Shown: positions 40,590 to 52,189, numbered from the stretch's first letter. The stretch is DNA of 64,000 nucleotides from Procambarus clarkii (GCF_040958095.1 NC_091188.1:1506962-1570961); one strand, 5' to 3'. Numbers and translations are program-made. Notes: a model not told the origin generated them from the letters alone.

Positions 40590-40748
40590 TGACAGAAATG
40601 ATTTGTTAGTGCTTTATTGAAGTGTTTATTAACTAATATTACTAATACATAAATGAAAATAATTAGAAATTATCATTACCTTTTTTTATTAATGATTTTT
40701 TTATCCTGTTAAAAAATTACTAATTGTGAGTTGTAATAAAGTTTATCA
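40590..40748 (+). repeat. AT-rich duplicated block A, left part
   Basis: GAGACTGGAATGACAGAAAT, GTGTTTATTAACTAATATTA and GTTGTAATAAAGTTTATC align with AGAGGCTGGAATAATGTGTG, GTATTTATTAACTGATATTA and GTTCTAATGAAGTTTATC at 42650-42810. Confidence 0.6.
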
Positions 40749-41095
40749 GTCTCCGTGGCGTAATGGTAAGACACTCGCCTGGCGTTTCACGAGCGCTTTG
40801 GCCTGGGTTCGTATCCTGGCCGGGAAGGCTTTACTGGGCGTCAGTCTTTAACCGTAGCCTCTGTTCACCCAACAGTATAATGGGTACCTGGTTGTTAAAC
40901 GATTTAGCAAGGTCGTATTCCGGGGAATATTAGGATGAAGGTTGTTGTTGTTAAAGATTGGCTACTTGGAACAAAAAGTTCCAAGTAGCACGGGCTATGG
41001 TGAGCCCGCCTAGGATTAAGGGCTTGCCCGGAAAGCTATGCGTGCTAGTGGCTGTACAAGAATGTAAGAACTCTTGTATATGTAAAATAAAAAAA
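40749..41095 (+). mobile_element. SINE-6 (tRNA-derived), interrupted by SINE-1
   Basis: The head reads TCCGTGGCGTAATGGTAAGA (A box) and CTGGGTTCGTATCCTGGCC (B box), the body GGCTTTACTGGGCGTCAGTC and GTATTCCGGGGAATATTAGG. After the nested SINE-1 copy it resumes as ATTAAGGGCTTGCCCGGAAA, GCTATGCGTGCTAGTGGCTG, TACAAGAATGTAAGAACTCT, then TGTATATG and an A-rich tail. The tail and body match my recollection of a common decapod SINE. It is inserted in the duplicated block. Confidence 0.75.
40937..41010 (-). mobile_element. SINE-1 nested in SINE-6
   Basis: 74 bp between TAGGAT at 40931-40936 and 41011-41016. On the plus strand: GTTGTTGTTGTTAAAGATTG, GCTACTTGGAACAAAAAGTT, CCAAGTAGCACGGGCTATGG, TGAGCCCGCC. 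CTACTTGGAAC-AAAAA-GTTCCAAGTAG is a perfect 11-bp hairpin. Removing the insertion and one duplication restores a continuous SINE-6 body. Confidence 0.85.
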
Positions 41096-41435
41096 TGGCT
41101 ATTTACTTTTAGTTTGAGAATTATCTGTTGTAATATTAATTTTATTATAATTATATTATAATATTATTATTATAATTAGTAATTATTTTCAAAATTTAAT
41201 TTACCGATGCATCCATCCTGAGAGTTGAACGACATTTTTGTTATTATATAAAATATGTTTTGAATTTTTAAAAATGTAAATTTATTATATAAAATTATTT
41301 TAGAAATGCAATATTATAAGTTGTTGTTAACGAATAATATATTATCTTCAGAATAAATTGTAAACGGTATTCAATAATTGATATTAAATGAGTTATTATA
41401 TAAAATTTACACATATTAGTTTCTTTTGATAAAAT
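41096..41435 (+). repeat. AT-rich duplicated block A, right part
   Basis: Continues the parallel with 42810-43225: GAGAATTATCTGTTGTAATA versus GAGAATTATCCGTTACGATT, and AAATTTACACATATTAGTTT versus AAATTTACATATATTAATTT. The match is loose because of AT-richness and indels. Confidence 0.45.
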
Positions 41436-41779
41436 CGTTTATGAATGATGACTACGGATGACTACGCTGTTTTTCTATTCCTCGCTTCAGTTTACGCATA
41501 TCACCAATTAATGTTTTACAGACATCTATCTACTAAATTATTTAGTGCATATGCAGCTACTTCATGTTGTGGTGTCTGTTCAGGTAATGTATATTACATT
41601 TGTTAATATGCAGTGAGGTGTCATTCAGGAGAGTTCTACATTCTCTTTTGAGGAGATTAATTCAACTTCATCATTTACTCCCTCATCGCGTCGAGCCTTG
41701 AGCACTTACTCTAAAATGTAATTTATACTGTCTAATGCTTATTTATTGCATTGAGCATTGATTTGGTGTATGTTTTAAG

Positions 41780-41882
41780 GCCTATCAACCTCCGGGGGTT
41801 ATTACGAACACCTCAATAGCTTACCGAACCTATCAGCAAGTATATTATTTTAGTCCCGAGCATAGTCTAGGACTAAAGTAGT
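41780..41882 (-). repeat. Dispersed repeat E, minus copy
   Basis: GGCCTATCAACCTCCGGGGG, TTATTACGAACACC, then CAGCAAGTATATTATTTTAG, TCCTAGACT-like motif. It ends directly at the AT tract. Confidence 0.45.
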
Positions 41883-41897
41883 AAATCTCTCTCGGTG

Positions 41898-42141
<244 letters not shown>

Positions 42142-42214
42142 ACATGTAGAGAATGATACAAGTCCTCAGTACAAGTTTATTATAGTTTCCGTTAATTCTA
42201 CGTAGTAAGTTCAG

Positions 42215-42315
42215 GAATATATACACTAAAATGTGTACTTGTTAAGTTGGTCAATAAACACTTGCTTTAGCCTTCATAACCCTTTGGTGGTCGACCCTTT
42301 GGTGGTCGATAGGAA
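42215..42315 (+). repeat. Dispersed repeat E, plus copy
   Basis: AAATGTGTACTTGTTAAGTT, GGTCAATAAACACTTGC, CCTTCATAACCCTTTGGTGG followed by a duplicated CCCTTTGGTGGTCGA. It forms an inverted pair with 41780-41882 around the AT tract. Confidence 0.45.
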
Positions 42316-42640
42316 TTAACTCCAACTGGAACGAAAGACATCTCAACTTTTTCTATGGCAATGTCAATGAACTAGTTTGACCCAAGCTTCCACCGTCTCA
42401 GACTGGACGACCTCCTTCCGCACCTGGGGGAAGAGAGGAGATCGTCCTCGTCTGCCTAAGAATCAACTCAACATACAGCATCCAGCCTTGCACCACTTAC
42501 CAGTTTCCAGTCATCTGTCCGGACTGTAGCAGCAGCCTCACCATACGATACACACCGCGTCGTCGCCTACCCTCGCTACACCACAGCACGAAGACCACTC
42601 CAGCAGATGAACCTAGAGAGATGAGCTAGGATATAGCAGA
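42316..42640. other. Unassigned DNA
   Basis: Less AT-rich than its flanks; no gene recognised. Confidence 0.35.
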
Positions 42641-43225
42641 CCCTGGAAGATGAATACAGAGGCTGGAATAATGTGTGCTTCATTATTTGTATTTATTAAC
42701 TGATATTATCAGTTTATAACACGAAGAGAACTATAAATTATTATTATTTTTACATCCGAAGTTACAATCGGATAAAAATATCATTGTACGTGGTTGTTCT
42801 AATGAAGTTTATCGCAACTATACATTCTTATATTTGGAGAATTATCCGTTACGATTATAGTTATTGTATTATTTTATCATGTACAGCCGTCGCACTCATT
42901 CATCATCATCAATTATACTTAGCACCAATATAAAGAAATAGCAGATATTTGTTATTAATTATAAAAAAGCAATTTTATTGAAACAAATTATAAATTCATA
43001 TACTGTACTATGTAAACTTATAGGTACGAATTATTAATTATATAAAATAAGTTTTGTGCTATTAAAAGTAATAATTTATTGTATAAAATTTAGTTAAAAA
43101 TTTAATATTGTAACTAATTAAAAAAAATATTATAATATCTAAATAATAAATATTTAAATATTCAAAAACTTATTTTATATGAGCAAATATAAAATTTACA
43201 TATATTAATTTCGTTCAAATTCACA
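42640..43225 (+). repeat. AT-rich duplicated block B
   Basis: Paralogous to 40590-41435 without the SINE insertions (see that entry). Confidence 0.55.
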
Positions 43226-44040
43226 AATGTTAAACCTTGGGTGCTCTCAGCTTCCTGCCCAAACCCCTTGGATGTTCTCAGCCTCTAGCATGGGTGTTGT
43301 GAGCTCCAAGGCAGCTCGTGGTACTCGGGAAACATCACTAGTGCCCTTAATTTTCAACCCTTATCCACTGCTCGTTCCTGCAATTAAAAAAATATATATA
43401 AATTCATGCAAAGCTGTAAATACAAATACTATTAAAAATGGTAAGGGATAACTCACATTATTATTATTTGTATTATTAATAATATTATTGTTATAGTCAT
43501 TTTCATGCATCATCTGTAAATCTTTTTCCACTGCTATCACCCCTACATCAACCCGTATTCTTCTCCTCCTTCTCCCTTCTCATCACCCCCTACTCTCCTA
43601 CCTTTCTTCACGCCACCCCTACCATTCCCCTACCCAACACCAACCCCCTCCCCAACACCTCGTACCTAACACAACAGCCATCTCCCCCTCTCTCCTCCGA
43701 CCCCCCTCTCACATACACCACCCGTAAATACTCTCCATTAAGGTAATCATGTATGCTGGAGCTGTAGGCTCGCCTCTCTCTGCAATGGATGCATTATTGA
43801 TATGGGTATTATTGCATGACCGGCGCCCCCTCCAACTAGTAACGCACCGGCACTTAATCAGAATACGTATGGGAGCGGCATATGGGTAATTCATACGGAT
43901 GTCGATACAGGTGAAAAAGTAACACACAGGTAGGAGTAACAAATCATAACATACAGGTAGGAGTCACAAATCGTCACTGCCACTTTCATGTTTAGTCGCC
44001 TCTATTTGTATAGGCTGAAAACAGAGACAAATGTTGACAT
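43226..44040. other. Unassigned; pyrimidine-rich 43540-43725
   Basis: C/T-rich plus strand at 43540-43725. No gene recognised. Confidence 0.35.
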
Positions 44041-44041
44041 C

Positions 44042-44255
44042 ATGGAAAGGAAGGAACTATCAGGGGAGCGCGCCAAGTCTTTACGACTATATAGCACTGA
44101 GAAGGGATCAGGATAAGAATTTGGGATAGGACGGGGGGAGGGGGGGTATGGAATGGGGCCCAACCACTTAGACGGTCGGGGGATTGAACGCCGACCTGCA
44201 TGAAGCGAGACCGTCGTTCTACCGTCCAGCCCAAGTGGTTGGACTTAACATCATG
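44042..44255 (-). mobile_element. SINE-3 copy (tRNA-derived), best preserved
   Basis: Minus strand: CTGGACGGTAGAACGACGGT (A box), GGCGTTCAATCCCCCGACCG (B box), CTAAGTGGTTGGGCCCC, then a body with ACTATATAGTCGTAAAGAC and ending CTGATAGTTCCTTCC. CCACTTGG/CCAAGTGG-type blocks stand at both ends. Confidence 0.65.
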
Positions 44256-45135
44256 GAACAAAAACTAATTATGTAGCTCAGGAGACCTTTACTCAACACT
44301 TGGTATAGCTCAAAATACATTTACTCATGGTTGAATAAAGGTGAACCGGGCTACAAAAGACTTGGCATCGTAGTACAAACTACTGGGAAACTTAAGGTGT
44401 GTGTCATGGCAGTCCGGTCCCAGAGATGTGTCAGAAAGATCAGCTCAAGGAAGTTGGGTCCCAGGGCTGTGACAGGGAGGTCCGGTCCCAGGGCTGTGCC
44501 AGGGCTGTGCCAGGGAGGTCGTGTCCGGAACTATACCCCAGGGAGCGAAAACGTTATACATGATTATGAATCCCCCGCTTAGGGTAACCCACCGCCATAA
44601 TTGGGCGACATACATCATGTAAAGCAGGCTCGAGTGTCCCCCTCTCTGTTTCGGCGTGGTTCCCTCCACTCCCCCAACCATAGCCGCTACCATTGTCACC
44701 ACACACGCTACCACCACCACCACCACCATGTTCCTCCACAGTGAGAGTACGTAGCACAAGACACAGTAATATGTCTCTTCATCAATGCTGTTTCACGTAC
44801 TCAGTAATAGTAATAGTAATGCGACGCCTGCTTATTGTAACTCTGTTGGTGTATTAACATCACAATAACAGATCATAAATGTTGACAAAGGTTCTCCCTG
44901 CCGTTCGCAAGTGCCATTAGGTGGAAGGCTTGTTTTATATATTATTTATAATGCATGTAAAATTGAAGCCACATGTGTTTAAATCTTAAGGTGATCACTT
45001 TACCTCGCCTTTCTCCCGATAATTACCGTACCTTATCCTGATTTATACTTTAAATGCACCAACAGTTTAATTTCTTAAGAACTGTCTCGAGCGACTTTCC
45101 GAAGCCTAATTCTCTAATAATATATAATCGAATCT
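44256..45135. other. Unassigned DNA with short GGTCCCAGGGCTGTG repeats
   Basis: 44410-44520 has four or so loose copies of GGTCCCAGGGCTGTGCCAGG. 44700-44730 is an (ACC)n run. No gene. Confidence 0.4.
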
Positions 45136-45139
45136 GATA

Positions 45140-45222
45140 CGTTGTTGTTGTTGTTGTTTTAGATTTAGCTACTATGAATGTCCATGTAGCACGGGCTATA
45201 GTGAGCTCGTAATTGAGCTCGG
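45140..45222 (-). mobile_element. SINE-1 copy, degenerate
   Basis: Plus strand: GTTGTTGTTGTTGTTGTTTT, AGATTTAGCTACTATGAATG, TCCATGTAGCACGGGCTATA, GTGAGCTCGTAA. The stem of the longer hairpin is degraded (CTAC..ATG / CAT..GTAG). Confidence 0.6.
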
Positions 45223-45229
45223 TCATTCG

Positions 45230-45950
45230 TGATAACTTTGTTACTGTGATATTTGGGTCAAAGTTTTAAATGGAGGTGGGGTTTCCTCCTTTTTTCCCGT
45301 TTCTTTTCCGCTTCTGTTTTAGCGCACTGGTTTTAGTCTTGTTTTAATAACATTATCTATATGACGGATATAGATGCACAGTTTTCACTAATGTGTCCCA
45401 TTCTTCAACTGCTTTTCTAATAATTGTAGTCGCTGTGGAATTTGCATCTAATGCTGCTGCTGTCGTTGGAGTAATGTTGAGTTTGAAGCGCAGGGTTTCA
45501 GTTGCTTCACATTCCAGTAGTGCAATAGTGGCGCCTCTGCTTCTGTTCCACAGATATGACACTCTTTAACTATTGGGTTTATTACCTCCCAGCAGCACTT
45601 CAAGAGCAAGTGCTCTGATGCCTTTAATCTCGAGCATAAATAAAGCTTTTTACTAATGGTTATCAAGGTCTCCCCTTAGGCCAACTACTGATGACCTTCC
45701 CCAAGACACAATCCACAACAGTTATCTACATCTCGGAAGCCTAAACACCACAGACAAACGGTGGCATCAGCAGAAAGGAAACGTTGCCTGAACGTTTCTA
45801 TCCTGCTGCGGGAATCAAACCAGGGACCATTCGGTTGTGTTGTTTCTTGATCCATCTTCTTTCTTGAGGTAAATAAGTTCGATGTGATTGGAATGTTACT
45901 TTTTAGGCATAGATGCTTTCACATTTTCGAACAGATATTAACAGTATAAA
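45230..45950. other. Unassigned DNA
   Basis: GCGGGAATCAAACCAGGGAC near 45810 is a B-box-like minus-strand motif, suggesting another SINE remnant. No gene. Confidence 0.35.
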
Positions 45951-45953
45951 CCA

Positions 45954-45956
<3 letters not shown>

Positions 45957-46043
<87 letters not shown>
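45957..46043. repeat. GT dinucleotide tract
   Basis: About 42 GT units then GCGCGC and poly-A. Confidence 0.97.
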
Positions 46044-46045
<2 letters not shown>

Positions 46046-46194
46046 AAAAAAAGGTCTGCTTCAGTATGCAAGTTTTGCTCTGAGCGAGGTAATCCCAGGC
46101 CGCCTCCACCCCTCCACCACCGGGATCACATCTAATGACCGCTCTGATGCTTGAATTAATGAATTGCTCCCTCCTTGTGATTAACCATCGCAAC

Positions 46195-46495
46195 CACCGC
46201 GACTCCCTTCACCACCCCCCCCCTCAACCACCACAACTCCTTCCACCACCCCCCCCTCAACCACCGTAACTTCCCCTATTGCCCTCTCAACGACCGCCAA
46301 TCCCTCACGATCCTTCAACCACGTCGACTTCCCCTCCCTGAATCACTCTTGAAAAAACACAACTTCTCTCATCCACTAACCCCACCACGACTCTTCAACC
46401 ACCATTCCCTCCTCTCAGCCACAACCCCCTTCCCCTCTCTTCAACCACAACCCCTTACAAACCACAGCGATATAAGTTTTTTTTTTTACCTCGGA
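46195..46495. other. Pyrimidine-rich DNA
   Basis: Loose CAACCACC/CCTTCACCACC repeats, poly-C runs and a 10-T run. No gene. Confidence 0.45.
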
Positions 46496-46499
46496 GAAA

Positions 46500-46640
46500 A
46501 AGGAGAGAGATGGGGAGGGAGCAAGAGATTGAGAAAAGAGTGAGAGCAAGAAAGAGTAAAGTGAGAGCAAGAGAGAGGGAAAATAAGAGTGGGAGCAAGA
46601 GAGTGGAGAGCAGGAAAGAGAGTTTGTGGTCTGCACTGAG
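46500..46640. repeat. Purine-rich AGAG-type simple sequence
   Basis: GAGAGCAAGA-like units repeated imperfectly. Confidence 0.7.
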
Positions 46641-46654
46641 AAAGTCTGCTGGCA

Positions 46655-46790
46655 ATATAATGGAAAGAGTAGAGGCTACCTCGATCCATAGTTTCACAAA
46701 GCAAATACTACTAGAAATAATGGATTGGAAGTAATTGGACAATTGGAAAGGCGGGACCAGAAGATATAACTAGATCCTTCTAACTCCGTC
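46655..46790 (+). pseudogene. Probable LINE C-terminal fossil
   Basis: One frame reads NIMERVEATSIHSFTKQI, fitting the VExxSIHxFK end of LINE ORF2, and GGCGGGACCAGAAGATATAA downstream resembles the GGCGGGACCAAAGAGCC tail. Short and eroded. Confidence 0.4.
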
Positions 46791-47200
46791 CTGTAAGAAT
46801 TATCAAGAGAGAACAAAAACTTTGTTTTCTTCTGTTCTATTCTGACATCATCTGCCCTAACAGAATATGTAGCATTTCCATAACTAGTAGTTTAATCCCC
46901 TTGCAGATAATTTAGGTATATCCCGAAAGATATCGTATGTTTTTCCTTTGATCTTTCTCTCTCCCTACATCCCACGCCCCCCCCCCCACTTTACCACCCC
47001 TCAGTCGAGCATGAGCTATGCACCTGCCTAAGTTTGGGAGGCAGCCCCGGGATCAATCCTGCTCAAAGTTAATGAAAGAAGTTAGGTGAGAAATGGGTCT
47101 TCTGGTACTGCTGCCCTTGGGTAGGCAGGTGCTCGGGTCATCAATGGCAATTCCCCCCTTGTAAAGAACATACATCAATCATCATTTTTGCGTTACCAAT
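46791..47200. other. Unassigned DNA
   Basis: C-run at 46979-46988. GCCCCGGGATCAATCCTGC near 47043 looks like a B box, perhaps a SINE remnant. Confidence 0.35.
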
Positions 47201-47204
47201 CATC

Positions 47205-47612
47205 TTGGTAAGGCAAACCGCTCCAACGACATGGTCACACTTCCACTTGATACGGGGTTTAAGTCACTCGTACAGTACATTCAAGTTTATTTCATTTTTA
47301 GACACTTTTGTTAGTCTGTCAGCCAACTATTGTAGCAGCCTCGTGAAGTTGATAATTCACAAGGCGAATGGCAAACATGAACGTCTGCAGTTCTTTTTAA
47401 TACAAGTCACTGCGTTGCTTCTGTTTTGTTTTGCCGTCTGTATGCCTGCTCGTCTGCAGTCTTTTCTGATATCACATACTGGTTTGTTCATTGTTCTCCA
47501 TCTGCTACAAATTCCTTCTCGGAGAATGATGCAAGCAGCGCAGTCGGAGATCATTCAGATTCCTCCCACGTCTTCAGAGTTATTTCCTGAACACTATAAT
47601 GAATCAAGCTGA
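47205..47612 (+). other. 135-codon open frame, not recognised
   Basis: Has two hydrophobic stretches near residues 67-78 and 87-102, no recognisable motif, and no promoter or splice context. Probably chance. Confidence 0.1.
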
Positions 47613-48685
47613 GGTTCACAATGGCATATAACTATTAATTAATATACAAGGATTAAAGCAGGAATTCTAAGCCCAGAACATGAACCTCCACCACCGGGTT
47701 GCGACAACCTTCCATAGTTCGTTAGGTACCATATGGGTCTTCGGGACTTTTTATAATTGTATAAAAATAGGTATTATATACCTATTTTAGGTAGTGTATG
47801 CCTATTTAGGTATTATGTACCTGAAATATACACGAGCATATTTAGTGTCCAACACTGCTCGTGGTACCAGTATACATTCCTGTATTGCTTGTTGTATTTT
47901 GAAATGTTATGATTCTTTATCCCATCAAAAACGAAAATACTTGCAAATAAATAATAATAAGCCCATGATTTCTTTTATAGTTTGCCTTCAAGATTTTAAA
48001 TTTGAACATTTTCTATTTACCTGTCCAGTATAAATTCACATTTCATACGTACACACTAGACTGTAAACATCTTGATGGGGAAGACTTAAACGCACAATAG
48101 GATCTCGGGTCATTAAATGTTTCACCAATTTATCTTCCTGAGATTTTATCAAGAAACTTTAGAACGCTAAAAATGCTTTGTTAGTAAACTATTTTGTCAA
48201 GTTTACTTATTCAAAGAAATACTGATAATATATATATGTGTTACATAGGCAAACAAATATATATTTGCATCTCTATGCTATGATTAACTTAAATATAAAT
48301 GGAAATGCTTGTGTGTCTGCCTTTCCAACGTTGAAGGCCAGAGGCTTAGGGTTAGCTTCACCAAATTTTCCCAGTATATGCTGGTGGGTATGTACCCAAA
48401 ATGGGCGTGTTGCGGGATAGTTGTCGAAGACAAGGGTGCCACGTGACACTGTGCCTAACTTTCCCCCCATGAAAAATCTCAGAATATCATTCACTTGACT
48501 GTGAATGCCATTTTTGTTTGTTATGCCTTGAAACGTTATATGCCTATGATATCAAAATTTAAAAATCTACCTATCGTACTTTGACCATAATGGACAAATC
48601 TGCGTGTTCTTGAACAGTACTGGGAACCCACCATGCTCACTAAACTAGCCGCTCACGTGGCAAAAACAGGCACGTCACCCACTTC
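47613..48685. other. Unassigned AT-rich DNA
   Basis: No gene or recognised repeat. AATTTTCCCAGTATATGCTG near 48363 lies in a moderately GC-rich block that resembles nothing else by eye. Confidence 0.35.
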
Positions 48686-48689
48686 CATA

Positions 48690-49008
48690 CACATGACAGG
48701 GTGGACAAAGACAAATTCTTCAGCACGGGTGGGACACGAACAAGGGGACACAGGTGGAAACTTAGTACAGTACTCAGATGAGTCACAGAGACGTTTGAAA
48801 GAAATTTTTCAGTGTCAGAGTAGTTAATAAATGGAATGCACTAGGCAGTGATGTGGTGGAGGCTGACTCCATACACAGTTTCAAATGTAGATATGATAGA
48901 GCCCAGTAGGCTGAGGAATTTGTACACCAGTTAATTGATACCTGAGAGGCGGGACCAAAGAGACAAAGCTCAAGCCTCGCAAGCACAACTAGGTGAGTAC
49001 CGCGTCTA
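48690..49008 (+). pseudogene. LINE ORF2 C-terminus and 3' tail
   Basis: The fossil runs through VVNKWNALGSDVVEADSIHS, FKCRYDRAQ and a stop, preceded (in shifted frames) by QVETxYSDESQRRLKE-like coding. Then GAGCCCAGTAGGCTGAGGAA, TTGTACACCAGTTAATTGAT, GGCGGGACCAAAGAGACAAA, GCAAGCACAACTAGGTGAGT. This joins the C-terminal coding signature to the tail block and so identifies the tails elsewhere in the window as the same LINE. Confidence 0.8.
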
Positions 49009-49054
49009 GGCCTGGCGGGGAGTGAGAGAGAGAGTGTATCAGCCCCCCCCCCTC

Positions 49055-49150
49055 CTTAGGCAAACAACTGACCCTTCCCAGGATGAAACCCACAACAGTT
49101 GCTTAACTCCCAGGTACCTATTTACTACTGAATGAATAGAGGCAATCTTG
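49055..49150 (-). mobile_element. SINE-5 remnant
   Basis: Plus strand: CAACAGTTGCTTAACTCCCA, GGTACCTATTTACTACTGAA, matching the SINE-5 body with substitutions. Confidence 0.5.
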
Positions 49151-49199
49151 TGTGAAGAACCGGAGACACGAGAAATGTTGGGGAGGATAAGTGGAAATG

Positions 49200-49380
49200 A
49201 AGTGTGCCATCAAGAAGCGGCAGGTGGCAGAGGCAGAGAGAGAGAGCCAATTGGTGGCAGATAGGACGGCAGGTAGCCGAGGCAGACTGGGCCGTAGGTG
49301 GCAGAGGCAGACTGGGTGGCAGGTGGCAGACGGTGTCAGGTGGCAGGTGGCATGTCAACCAGTGGAGCCAGTACCGTCTC
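49200..49380. repeat. Degenerate GGCAGGTGGCAGA-type repeats
   Basis: Six or more imperfect copies of GGTGGCAGAGGCAGACTGGG occur between 49220 and 49350. Frames through it are repeat-driven. Confidence 0.6.
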
Positions 49381-49439
49381 ACCGGGACACTGGCACTACC
49401 ATGCTACCCAAACACCTTCCACCTGTACGTGGCACCTCC

Positions 49440-49565
49440 ATCATCCTCTCGCCCCTTCTTCCCTTTGTCTTCCTTCCCCTCCTCTTCCCCTAACCCCTCT
49501 CTTCTTCCCACTCCCCCGTCTCCCGCCCTCCCACCTGGCACCCGCCTGCCGCCACCTCACAAAAA
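49440..49565. other. Pyrimidine-rich DNA
   Basis: CTTCC/CCCCTC-rich low complexity. Confidence 0.5.
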
Positions 49566-49789
49566 CCAGCGGAAGCCTAGTCGAGGGCGAGAAATGGACG
49601 CATGAATGAAAGGGAGGACTAAGGCTGGGAAAGATTGGTGAATGAATAAATGAAAGGAAGAATGTATGAAACACGTAACAACATATGTAGGCGAACAAAA
49701 TATTGAATACATGAATAGAGGGGTGAGTGGACGAATGTATAATTAGGAGACCAAATAAAAAATAAAGAATGTACTCACCCTGTTGAACT

Positions 49790-50110
49790 TGTGCGGGACG
49801 GAGGGGTGAGCAACAGCTCTTTGGTCCGGTCTTCCTGCTCTTAATCGACTACTGGGGAGCGTCATGTATACATGTATACATTTGAAGCTGTGTGTGGGGG
49901 TTTACCTCCACTACTCCACTTCTTAAAGTATTCCATTTGTTCGCTGTTTGAACACTGAACACATTCATTTATATGTGGTTCATCTGGGTACTCAGTTTCC
50001 ATGTGTTCCCACGTTTGTGTCCCCGCCATACTACCTAGTCTGTTCTTATCTGCCATGCCTGCTCCCTTGAGGACTTCGTATGTGGTGATCATATCTGCCT
50101 TGTTTTTTTC
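49790..50110 (-). pseudogene. LINE ORF2 C-terminus and 3' tail, minus
   Basis: Minus strand: ADMITTYEVLKGAGMADKNR, LGSMAGTQTWEH, then NSEQMEYFKKWSSGGKPP and HTASNVYMYT with a stop, followed by GACCGGACCAAAGAGCTGTT and a CAGGGTGAGTAC end. The DMITTYxxL...FxKWSS...SNVYMY order and the tail match the LINE family. About 75 codons remain open. Confidence 0.6.
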
Positions 50111-50605
50111 CCGAAAAAAAACCGTTTCTTACAATTTTGAGTAATAGCAATGACAATAGTAGTAGTAAAAGCAACAGTTATTAACCTCGTAATGACAACG
50201 GTAAGAGTAATAAGCCGTTTTCTATGCGGCTTATTTAGCGTAGTTTTCAACAGCTTTTTGTGATCCGTTTTCTACATGGTTTCCCTCTAAAAATCATATT
50301 CTTGATCTTGTTTATACAAATAAACTGTAAAATAAGCACGCAACTTACTAAAACCTTTAAGAAAACTTACGTTCCTATTATTTCCTAAAGTTAATATTCT
50401 CAACATTAGGAAACTTACTGCTGAGTAGCCGTGTATTTATTTGCTTACATGCCGTCTGGGACCCAAGTGCATCGCGGGTATACTAGTTTACAATAACATT
50501 AATTATAGTAACTGTAATTAAAAATTCTATATGATATAGTTCCTCTGACTCACATTAAGTCCCACTAATAATATATTCCCTTAGGAATTTCTATACTTGT
50601 GTTTA
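50111..50605. other. Unassigned DNA
   Basis: AT-rich; no feature. Confidence 0.35.
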
Positions 50606-50609
50606 CCGT

Positions 50610-50700
50610 TAAAGCCGGTCTTTATAAAGGCCTATCTATCACTGGAGGCATGTTAATGTCTCCGTACTAAAGTAACCGACCAGCAGGTATACTTTATGAG
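50610..50700 (-). repeat. Dispersed repeat E remnant
   Basis: AAGGCCTATCTATCACTGGA, GGCATGTTAATG, GTACTAAAGTAACCGACCAG, CAGGTATACTTTA. Eroded. Confidence 0.35.
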
Positions 50701-50955
50701 TGTGTGAGTGTAGACTGTGTAGACTGTGTAGACAGACTGTGTAGACTATACATTTGTTCAATGAATATGATGAATGAACGCTTGGGGGATATGAATGAAG
50801 ATTTGGGGTATAAATGACTGATAAGGGGTACATATGGATAAGTTTAGGGGATAAAGAATGAAAGAATATGATGACACTACACAGTTCAATGAACTGTGAA
50901 GACTGTGAACAGTGTAAACTGTGTAGACAGACTGTGTAGACTATACATTTGTTCA
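50700..50955. repeat. TGTGTAGAC repeats in two duplicated blocks
   Basis: TGTGTAGACTGTGTAGACAG and the following CTATACATTTGTTCAATGAA, TATGATGA occur at 50707-50775 and again at 50915-50965. Confidence 0.75.
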
Positions 50956-51014
50956 ATGAATATGATGATTATCAAGGAGTGAATGCTGGGAGGATACAAT
51001 TGTGAATCGGGAGT

Positions 51015-51325
51015 GTGAATGAATGGATGCATCTGTTAAGAATACTTGGCCAAGTATGCCAGCACTACAGACACCGCCTCTCACCCTCCCCTACGTCCCG
51101 CCTGTGCTACCCATCTCCCTCCCTACTAACCCCCAGACGTTGTTTACCCTGCGCTAGGGTAAGCAGGAAGACTCCAACAAGCAATTTACCCCACCAGGAG
51201 GCGATCACTCAAGCCTCTGGGTAAACTGCGGACACTCCGGGAAGTCCTTTTACCCTCGTCCTTTGCCTTAGGCTGCCTTCTGCTCCCCATCCCTCTTATG
51301 CCACCCGTTTCGTAAACATATAATA
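51015..51325. other. Unassigned DNA
   Basis: No feature recognised. Confidence 0.35.
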
Positions 51326-51329
51326 CTAA

Positions 51330-51565
51330 GGGAGCCGGTCGGCCGAGCGGACAGCACGCTGAACTTGTGATCCTGTGGTCCTGGGTTCGATCCCAGGCGC
51401 CGGCGAGAAACAATGGGCAGAGTTTCTTTCACCCTATGCCCCTGTTACCTAGCGGTAAAATAGGTACCTGGGTGTTAGTCAGCTGTCACGGGCTGCTTCC
51501 TGGGGGTGGACCGGGCCGCGGGGACACTAAAAAGCCCCGAAATCATCTCAAGATAACCTCAAGAA
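51330..51565 (+). mobile_element. SINE-5, full-length tRNA-derived copy
   Basis: Head: GGAGCCGGTCGGCCGAGCGG (A box, Ser/Leu-tRNA-like), GTGATCCTGTGGTCCTGGGT, TCGATCCCAGGCGCCGGCGA (B box and paired arm). Body: CACCCTATGCCCCTGTTACC, TAGCGGTAAAATAGGTACCT, GGGTGTTAGTCAGCTGTCAC, GGGCTGCTTCCTGGGGGTGG. Tail: CATCTCAAGATAACCTCAAG, a short CTCAAGATAAC repeat. It provides the reference for the fragments at 14910, 17648, 21650 and 49055. Confidence 0.85.
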
Positions 51566-52184
51566 GATCCCGTTAAACAGACTAGTAAATCACTCTCTCC
51601 TACCGGCATTTGCCCCATGCTTCCTTGTCTCCCCCCCCCGCCTCGTACATTCTTCGCAAGTCAACAATTAACCCCCTAGTTGACCAGTCCAATAACCAGG
51701 AAGTCTGGTCAGAGACAGAGCCGCTGGGACGTTGATCCTCGGAATCACCGACAGGTATTGGCTCTCTCGTCGCCAATCTATCATCTATGGGCTGCAGCAA
51801 CAGCTCTCTAGAAACAACACTCTCTTAGCCCTGCCATCACCTCTCCCCGCCCGCTCGCGATCCACCACATCCATTTCCATCTCGGCATTGAGAGCAAACG
51901 TTACTTTTCTCCCCAGTGTTTGTTCACGGTTTTTGTCGCCGGCAGAATTAGTCGTCGGTGAAGGTAAGGTGTCGTGGCCTTTGGCTCCGCCCTACTCATG
52001 AGATAAGCCACACGTGGTCGTCTAATTATCATTGTCAACATGCCTCATTCAATCAGGTTTAAGGAGCGAGGCTACTCTGCGCGTTCATGTCTTTGTCGAC
52101 CTTGTTAATTATTACAAACGTTATCATATGCATCATTTGTTTTTTAAATGAAGGTAAAATTACACACGCACACATGGTTAGAAA
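51566..52184. other. Unassigned DNA
   Basis: No gene or repeat recognised. Confidence 0.35.
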
Positions 52185-52189
52185 CTGTT

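Noticed and set aside
46974-46990. C-run and G-runs as G-quadruplex regulatory sites
   Set aside because: These are single long homopolymers, not four separated G-tracts with loops; they give no support by themselves.
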